Below, in pieces: positions 56,230 through 64,000 of a stretch of 64,000 nucleotides of DNA. Location of the stretch: positions 84,364,644 to 84,428,643 of the forward strand of contig NC_088295.1 of assembly GCF_032854445.1 (NCBI RefSeq). Reading direction: 5' to 3'. Under the pieces are notes generated by a model that saw only the letters and a program-made list of their open reading frames with translations, ran no database searches and had not been told where the DNA came from. The stretch is from Liolophura sinensis. Taxonomy: Eukaryota; Mollusca; Polyplacophora; Chitonida; Chitonidae. The position numbers and the translations under genes are program-made. Within the stretch, counting starts at the first letter, position 1. Each line of letters starts with the position of its first letter.

Positions 56230-57496
56230 GGAAGACCCAACGAATATTGGAAATAAAAATCGGTTAGATGTAACAGATGGCTGGTCAGTGAGTTATCAAT
56301 AGTCAGTACAAATGACACCAATAAGATTGTGGTACCACAAATGGCGCTAACATCACTACCACCACCAGCAAATTTTGTACTAAAAAGCTTTAACAACGCA
56401 TAAATCACCAGGGTAATAATGATGATGAGGCGGGAAGTGGTGAAAATAAAAAGCGAAAAGTTTGTCTCAATCTATATGATACGTATCCCTCTATCTACAA
56501 ATCCATAACATGATTCCAAGGAAAAACTTAAGCAGTTGTAAAAAATGAATACTGATTTTAGGTCAGCGCTATGACAGTAGTCATGGGACTAAGCCTACGA
56601 GTGGTCCAAAGGTCGAACTCATCAAGTCGCGACAGTGATGCAAAGGGAGCGTAGCACGGTGTTACGGTCTGTGGCAATAGTGATACCCTGTACACAAGAG
56701 GTAGATGCCGCTGCCCATGGTGCTGACGAAAACTTGTTATGATCCATGTTATAATAAGAGATCGATGACGTCGTCTAGGGTGCTGACGAAGACTTGTTCG
56801 CGGATCCACAAGGGACCAGTGCTGCCGTCTATGACGCTAATAATATGGCCTATTTACCAATACACAAAGACCGGTGTAGCCATCAGTGGCATTGGTGAGA
56901 ACTTGATTGGCTTTAATCCTGATGCTGTATCATATAATGAAGGCTGTACTTTGATGGGAAATAGGATAATTATAATAAAAATGCATTTGTGAAAATGTTG
57001 AGATTGTTTCCAGCTGAGTTATGGCTTGTAGAAAATATTTACTACTGCATGGAGCACATCAGGTGCTCCGTATAACATATACCGTGATGCTGCCATTTTC
57101 CGGTTTATGAGATTTGTGAGATTGTAATGACTCCCATTCTGTGCAGTCCTCGAGATTGCATGATGGTAATACGCTGTTGACTTGTTCGACTTGGCTCGTG
57201 GGGCCCCTGTAGGTGGTCTCACAAGAACCTCGTGTTTAAAGTACGCTTGCCTCCCACCAATATGACATCTTCACAAAGAACTTAAGTAAGCATCACCCTG
57301 GTTTTCACTGAATTTATATACATGATATTAATGCTCTTCTGTATCAAAAGAGTGTAAAATGTGATTGGTTGTGAATGGTGTGACCCTTTGGCTAATGGAA
57401 GAGGACAAAATGATTGGAATTTATGTGTTTTAATGATAACACACGTCCATTTCTATCAGTCAGTGATTTACTCCACGCTCAGGTGTGTCCATAAAA

Positions 57497-57561
57497 CTGA
57501 CACCCGTCGTATAAGTGAAATATTTTTGAGTACGGCGTTTAATACCAATCAAATAAATAAA
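57497..57561 (+). mobile_element. SINE family 1, 3' fragment
   Basis: CGTCGTATAAGTGAAATATT, TTTGAGTACGGCG, ATACCAATCAAATAAATAAA. Confidence 0.8.
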
Positions 57562-57639
57562 AATATTTATAGCTAAGAACGTCTGCAAATTTTCACGATC
57601 GTTGACGCATTACAAGACGATTGTACCACACACTATCAT

Positions 57640-58010
57640 AACAAGCCACAAATAAACGTCGACAGTCATTTAATAGCCACGGAGCGACATTAAACGAACA
57701 TCTATCGGTCACGAGATGACCACGCATGTTCAGGCGCATGTCACCAGACGACTGTGCATGCTCATTTTTAATACCAGTCACGAGACCATAAAAGCTCACA
57801 AGACGACAGTGCGCGATCGATTACCGGTCGTGAGACGACGTTGCACGGTCATTTATCGACCACAAGACGACGTTGCTCGATCATTTTTAATACCAGTCCC
57901 GAAACCATGGCACAAGACCATTATCGCTCACAAGGCGACAATGCACGATCACTTACCGACGAGAAGACGACACTGCACGATCACTTAACGGTTAAAAGAC
58001 TTAACGGTTA
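57640..58010. repeat. Imperfect tandem repeats with ACGAC core
   Basis: Diverged units, roughly 40 bp, of the type CACAAGACGACxxTGCxCGATCA + (C/T)TTACCG; a longer sub-unit TTTTTAATACCAGTC(A/C)CGA occurs twice (57765, 57885). Noncoding despite open frames. Confidence 0.75.
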
Positions 58011-58164
58011 TAAGTTAATTAATCTATTAATTTTAGCAGAAAGTTTGTTGTCTGAGTTATGCTAGAATGTATGCTGTAATTACAGCAGATTATTTTGTTA
58101 AATATAACATAGCGTCTACAACCACTCAGCGACCACAAGGTCATCAATACCAGCATTTGCCGGT

Positions 58165-58310
58165 ATTTATTTATTTATTTATTTATTTGATTCATGTTTT
58201 AAGCCATACTCAAGAATATTTCACTTATACGACGGCGGCCAGCATTATGGCGGGAGGAAATCGGGTAGAACCCGAGGAAAATCCACGACCATCCGCAGGT
58301 TGCTGGAAGA
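58165..58310 (-). mobile_element. SINE family 1, head-truncated
   Basis: Starts with (ATTT)n and TTGATTCATGTTTTAAGCC, then CTCAAGAATATTTCACTTAT, ACGACGGCGGCCAGCATTAT and ends in the core (CCATCCGCAGGTTGCTGG). Confidence 0.85.
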
Positions 58311-59149
58311 AGGATTTACCTGTCACGAGACGACTGTGTACAGGACTTTATATACCGAACCGCCGTGATTTGAACGCGTGAGTTTGGTCTTCAAAAAGCT
58401 ACAGGATGTTATGTTTAAATGATTCGAATCGTTTCGGAAACCAATTATCACAGTAGCTTGTTTGTATTTTTTGGCTCGGATATTTTTCATGTCCAGATAA
58501 TAGCCGAATAACTTGGGTGTATTGTGTAGGAGTTAAACCCGGTGTTGAATATAGTGACATTTTGTGGCTCTTTTGGTCCTCGTACAGACCTATTGTATTG
58601 CCGCTTTGCATGTACACCTGACACATTTAATACATTTCAGATTTTTTTTTTAAAATTTATTTGTTTGGAGTAACACTTTGAAACGATATTTCAGTCATAG
58701 TACGGCGCTTGTCAGATTTATGGGCTTCATAAAAGAGCAGAGCCCCAGAAATTTAAATATCACAGCTCTTCGAAGGGGTACCTGACAAACTTTAAACCGC
58801 AGCCCCCAATGCTGGGTGAAGCAGTAAACCTGGATACATGTAGGTCCTATGCAAGTATGCGTAAGAACGAAAATACTGATTGACAATGCCGCCCTCTGTC
58901 CCTTAGTTTGGAGCTACCTAATCCCTCCCCAGGCTAGATATAGAACTGCAGCTCTGCTTACTCGAAGGTATAACCAGTCCAAATAAGTTCAAACTTGAAA
59001 AGTGAATTCCGCAACATATTCAATCTTTTTTCTGTCCAATAAAAAAAATAACAATATGTTACAGTACAAGGGAAATAACTCTAGTCGACTTTGGTCACGG
59101 AAATGGTCGTGATGACAGCCAGTCCAGTTTTTGGCAGCGGCTAACGAAA

Positions 59150-62100
59150 ATGGCAGACAGCGAGAAGGAGGAGTTCTTGGTGGAGTCGGAAGATAATGAG
59201 GCCAAGCAGCAAGAGAGAAATGAAAATTTAAAGTCTACTATCAAAGAGACAACGGCTAGAAGAAAGGTTCTTTTGTGGTCTTGTTACCATTCTCATAATA
59301 TAGTTATTTAGGGAAATGCTTGTTGTAAATTGATGATGTGTGTTTTAACGTTTGTGGATGTCTGACAGTCTCGAAATGCAGACGATTCGATGCTGAATCT
59401 GTGTCGGTGGCTGTATCATTATGGATGGCCTTAATGGTTTGTTATGTTGCTGATAAGTTGTGATCACAAGCTGCTGACTTGCTACTATTGTCTTTTTTTT
59501 TCTGATTGTATTCTGATCGAAGGCTAAGTATTTTCCGTTTCAAACTTCCACCGTTTTACTTTTTTAGCACACAACATTAACAAGTTCAGTCAAAATGAAA
59601 CGGCAGCATGATTTACCGTACGGTAGTCCGAAGTATTCTGATGGAACATAACAATAATTCTCATCTCTTGTTTATTTGTCCACGAATTTCAACTGATAAT
59701 AATTACACTACCGGCCTATGGCCGACAAAAAGATGTGAGTGGATCATTTGATTTGGCTATCAGGTGATTATGGTTATGAGTTTTCTTGCGGAACCTACTT
59801 GTAAATGCATTTAAATAGCTAATAATTAACCGTTAATCATTTCAAATCGGAGAACTTCTGACTATGAAAACATATCAGCTAAGGCAGATCCTAATGCCAA
59901 TCAAGTTCATACTAGATTTACTGCAATCCACCAAAATTTACATTGTCATCCTCATGCCAGCCATGATTTTGGTCAGGTGTTCAACATTTTTTGTACTTAT
60001 GGAGAGAAACCTATGCAAATGTAGGCTATGAAATGTAAAATCGCTGTTATTTACCCTTGTTCACATGGTGTTAAAACTTTTACAGCGTCAAGGAAGATCA
60101 CAGCCTGATGTCCCCCATTGTTGATTAATCTTTTATTTATGTTTTTTCATTTATTCTTTGTTAAGACAAATCTCTTACAATGGATGGAAATCACAGTCTC
60201 AGAGCCAGAGAAGAGGTCTGGCATCTCTATGAAGATGCAGGAAACATTTACTGTATACCTTATAGAGACAAGGTAATATATGTAACTATAAAAGTATGAC
60301 TTACATTTCCATTTCTGAGGCTGTTTACACATTAGTTGTGGCTTTTGCATATATTCAGTCTATAAATAAAGTTGTACATACATTTATACATACATTAGTG
60401 AGCAATTATTTCTTACCAGGTGACGTCGATATACTGACTTGATTGTTGTGATGGTGATTGTGTTAATTATTTGGTATGTGTGTCTGATTGACCAGAGTAA
60501 CAGACCCAAACATGAAGGGTTACACTGAAGATACTACATCTGCCTGGCGTCGTTACAGTGAATTTGAGCTGCTCAGAAATTACCTGGAAATCACCTACCC
60601 TGCAGTAGTGGTACCCCCTCTGCCCGAGAAAAAGGTAAATCTGTGACCAGTGCAAGGCTGTTACCTTTTGATAATGATTGTCTGCTCATGTACATCTTGA
60701 CCAAGGTCAACAGGAAGTGTACAGTGATTTATTCTTCTAGGCTACTAAAAGGTGTTTGGTACTAGAGTTACATTGGCCTTTATGCACTTTATATTTGTAT
60801 ACTTTGTGCCAGAAGATCTTAGATAATCCTGTATCAATTTTGACGACTTCTAATTGAAAAAAAAAAAAATCATATGAGAATACTATTGATAAGCCTGTAT
60901 AGGCACTGAATATATTACAGTCAAACAGTGACAAATTGGGACATGGCATATTTTTTAATCCTGTGAGGTGGCACTAGTGTGAAACAGGACCTTGAGCTAT
61001 TGTTGGTTTCAAATTGTTTGTAATGCAAAGTCTGCAGTGTTACTGTGTATCAGTTTCTGTTGTAACGTCATACTGCCTATAATGTGATGTAAGCTGGGAA
61101 AGGAACATTTGACGTCCATGAAATGACATCAGGGTCCTGCTGTTGGGTGTTTGACAGGTCCCTATGGAGATTTTCACACTTCATGGGTGAGATGTGTACT
61201 TTGGTAGTTCATTTTGTATGTGTAGAAGTTTATATAAAATATGACAGGGACCAATCAAAGTTTGTTACCATATACTCAGATTTGTCTTCATGGAGCATAT
61301 ATATGTGTCTCATGTAGAAGTATTAGTGTTTTTCACCTTGAATTTATAAGATAAACTTATTTATCCTTCCTCAGGCAACTTATGTATGGCAGAAATCTGG
61401 TAGGGATAATTTTGATCCCGATTTTGTGGAGCGAAGGAGAGCTGGTCTTGAGGTGAGTTGTACAAAACATTTCCAGATAGCTCTCTAAAATTCAACAAGT
61501 AATGTCCATGTCGGCATCTACAAATGTTGTTCTTATATCTTTCTGGAAAAATAGACCATATCTGCCATCACTGCTTTTTTTTTTCTTCAACCATCCTTAT
61601 TAATTTCAGTGTACAACTAAAGGAACTGAGCACGAGAAAATATTCTGGTCTCAGTAAGATACACATGAAGAGGGCCTGTGTGTAGTTTTTGTTGATAGTA
61701 TTAGTCAAACATGATTATACATTTTTGTAAAGTTTCTGAAGTTTCAGGAATGTCATTTTTTTTCACCCTGGTGTTCTCCTAAGGTGACTGTGTTTCACAC
61801 TTATAAGTTATGCACCATGTTATCATTGTGCAGGATACAAGCACCTGCTACATAAGGAATGCATTTTTCTATTATTTTTCACTTACAGATTTTCTTGTTG
61901 CGGTTAGCTGCTCATTCAACCTTATCTCAGGATCAAATTTTTCAAACGTTTTTGAAGAAGGTAAGTTTTTAAAGTCAGCCCACACATGCTGAGACAGTGT
62001 CATTGATAGTATTTCAGTAAATTATACACATTACATGTGCAGTAAAATATACAGGTCACTCATGGAAAGATTTGTAATTTCATCCTTTTTGCCGATTATT

Positions 62101-63254
62101 TCATCTGTATGTTCTCTCTGGGTTATTGCAGTGTGTCATGAAGATGACCAGATGAATGTTGAAATACATAAAGTGTATGTTTGCTAGCATTAACCTTATG
62201 GAACGTTTATTCCAGGAGTATCCATTCGTCTTTACTCGTGAAGTTAAATAATGGATCTAATGGGTGTCCTGTATAGTATAAATTGTGTACTGTAAAATAA
62301 AATGCGTGTTTTATTTGATCTCACAGGAAGATGGCTGGAAGGATATGGTATACTCAACAGACTTCCAAAATAAGGTATATGGCTCAGTCAGCAGCATGGT
62401 GTCTTTCATCTGAAGAAGTTGAGAACCAAACGCCAGAGTCATTTTACAGCTAACTACTTTTTAAAAAATCAGTGTTGCACAATGTATTGTTTCTATATGT
62501 ACTCATGAAGTGAATAAAATTTTTATTTTTGGAAATAGAATTTGCACAGAAGGTGCATATTGAATTTTGGATGGTCATGTTTCAAATTTTTTCTTCTTTT
62601 AGGCAGATTCAAAGTTAAAAGCCCTTAGTGCATCTTTTAGGCTGAAGAAACCAGATAGGTATGTCTGTGATATTGCTGGCACTTTGTCATATGTGCTGTC
62701 TATATAATACACTTAACCCCATACAGATTAACATCATTTGACGGCACCAAATCTAAAGAAAGTTTATTCACCATCTCACTTGGGCCTCTGTGGCAGAGGT
62801 GATCAGTGTGCCAGCCCGGCGCAGTGATTTACAAACCTCTCACCAATGCAGTCGCTGACAGTTCAAGTCCAACTCATGCTGGCTTCCTTTCTGGCCGTAC
62901 GTGGGAAGGTCTTCCAGCTACCTGCGGATAGTCGTGTGTTTCCCGTGTCCTCTGCCCGGTTTCCTCCCACTATAATGATGGTTTTCGTCTTTTAATTGAA
63001 ATATTCTTGAATATGACGTAAATCAAATTAATAAATAAATAAATCCACCATCTCTATGTTAAATAAAGTTCACATTTGGCCTAACTGTAATTTATCCTTT
63101 GAAATGTCTTTAGTAATGTTTCTTGTCTTAAAAATTAATTACACAATTTTGCTCAAGACTTGAATTTTTTTTTTTTTTCAGGCGATTTGATGAACTGAAG
63201 AACTACAGCAATGAACTTCAAAGCAACATTTTAAGCTTGTTGAAAATTCGTGCT
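59150..63254 (+). CDS. SNX4: Sorting nexin 4, first eight coding exons (3' partial)
   Basis: PX-BAR protein of early/recycling endosomes that binds PI3P and acts in retrieval of cargo such as transferrin receptor, and in autophagy. Exons 59150-59266, 60166-60272, 60496-60634, 61375-61452, 61889-61960, 62327-62374, 62603-62658, 63182-63254; phases agree, 230 residues so far, gene continues past the window. ATG at 59150 (MADSEKEEFLVESEDNE) is followed by a charged N-terminus. The PX domain runs about residues 40-170: WMEITVSEPEKRSG, WRRYSEFELLRNYL with the PI3P-contacting RRY-SEF arginine, VVVPPLPEKK, and FDPDFVERRRAGLE. The BAR part begins with KLKALSASFRLKKPDRRF. Human SNX4 is 450 residues, so about half is present. 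The exon 1 donor GTTCTT is weak but the phase and homology support it. Confidence 0.95.
62785..63045 (+). mobile_element. tRNA-derived SINE, family 1, SNX4 intron
   Basis: Head GGGCCTCTGTGGCAGAGGTG, GTTCAAGTCCAACTCATGCT, core with GCCCGGTTTCCTCCCACTAT and tail GAAATATTCTTGAATATGAC plus (AAAT)n. Confidence 0.85.
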
Positions 63255-64000
63255 GTAAGTGTGCTGTGTGAAGGATGTACGTGTAACATGGAGGCTGGTA
63301 GCTCTGTTATTTCATGTGAAGGTTCACTTCTCTCATATACAGATTATATGAGCTGTCATTTCACAATACCTGCAACTTTGCCGATTTTAGCCATTTGGAC
63401 CAGGTTGTTAGGAAAGTATGCATCTGTAAACCTACTAAATGCATGTAATATATTTTAAGTCTCAGTGAAGTATTCTACGAGATAGACACATCAACATGGT
63501 AAATCTTACAGTGCTCTCAGCGTACAAGTAATACTATATTATTGAAAATCCAGTTGGGAACAACATCACTTATGAAGGAACAATGGAGTGTTCATCCCCT
63601 GGGTATAGTTAGTATAAATGTTACATATATGGGTAACGTGATGGTTGTGTTGTCAGATCACAGGTAGGTGTTCTGCTTAGTGTATCTGTGTCGTTGGTGA
63701 TCTGCTAAAGGTTAATAGTGGAGTCTTCCTTCTCAGAGGCAAGGGTATGTATTATGTAGTATATGACTATACAACTACAGCCGATATCAAATATACATGA
63801 TGTTGAGGATATGTGAAGACCATAACTCATCCCACATGTATCCACTTGGGAGTTGTTCAGAGCCACACAAATCTGATCAATAGTCCCCCACTTCCTTTCC
63901 AAGACCAAGTGTCTGTCAATTTTCTACTGTTTTTATTTTCATCATAATGTACCGTAAGTACTCTGTCTATCAAGTATGGGTTTTCTGAAGGCAACAAGCC
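63255..64000 (+). other. SNX4 intron, window end
   Basis: Follows the GTAAGT donor of the last visible SNX4 exon. No further SNX4 exon or other gene recognised here. Confidence 0.6.

Larger units (their letters stand above)
56230..59149. other. Spacer between W2 and SNX4
   Basis: Holds the presumed W2 3' UTR, two short SINE pieces (57497-57561, 58165-58310), a repeat cluster (57640-58010) and a ~62-bp imperfect duplication around 56700-56840 (shared GGTGCTGACGAAGACTTGTT). The SNX4 5' UTR probably starts shortly before 59150. No coding exon seen. Confidence 0.5.

Noticed and set aside
57716-57988. 90-codon plus-strand frame near 57.7 kb
   Set aside because: Encoded by the ACGAC-core tandem repeat; arginine/threonine-rich repeat text with no family resemblance or splice signals.

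Overview
The window is a piece of an intron-rich animal genome. Coding exons of about 30-300 bp lie between GT-AG introns, and the spacers hold many tRNA-derived SINEs with mollusc/brachiopod-type 3' tails (core plus TGAAATATTCTTGAGTACGG, then AAATAAATAAA). A lophotrochozoan (mollusc, brachiopod or relative) is the likeliest source; I cannot name the species. No prokaryotic features, rRNA genes or CRISPR arrays were seen.

Layout. (1) 154-5736, plus strand: the last seven exons of serine hydroxymethyltransferase (SHMT), whose 5' part lies outside the window. (2) 9608-14495, minus strand: a complete seven-exon SLC35B1-type nucleotide(-sugar) transporter of the ER, convergent with SHMT. (3) About 17.2-39.7 kb, plus strand: a large gene, here called W1, for a probable type I membrane protein. 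It has a signal peptide, two copies of a six-exon cysteine-rich cassette (A and B; WSC and WSC-like modules), an acidic stalk of mini-exons, one transmembrane segment and an acidic cytoplasmic tail. (4) 44.6-55.9 (or 56.2) kb, plus strand: a paralogous unit, W2, with a third cassette (C), ten calcium-binding EGF modules each in its own exon, and a long acidic C-terminal region without a transmembrane segment. No first exon of its own was found. (5) 59150 to beyond the end, plus strand: the first eight coding exons of sorting nexin 4 (SNX4).

Most unusual signal. Several tandem arrays straddle or touch exon-intron boundaries, so a splice site and part of the neighbouring coding exon are copied many times. 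The ~3.5 kb array at 21.2-24.7 kb (45/51-bp units) carries the 3' splice site and start of the first cassette exon of W1. The array at 49.8-50.65 kb does the same for an EGF exon of W2. The 83-bp array at 32.7-33.4 kb carries the end of a WSC exon plus its 5' splice site. A four-copy array at 11.6-11.8 kb involves exon 5 of SLC35B1. A 30-bp array at 35.5-36.8 kb abuts another W1 acceptor.

How the genes work together: SHMT (one-carbon metabolism), SLC35B1 (ER nucleotide transport) and SNX4 (endosomal recycling) are unrelated housekeeping genes. W1 and W2 are head-to-tail paralogues that share cassette, exon phases and exon lengths, and were probably made by tandem duplication. All junctions between their modules are phase 1, so W1 exons could in principle splice in frame to W2 exons.
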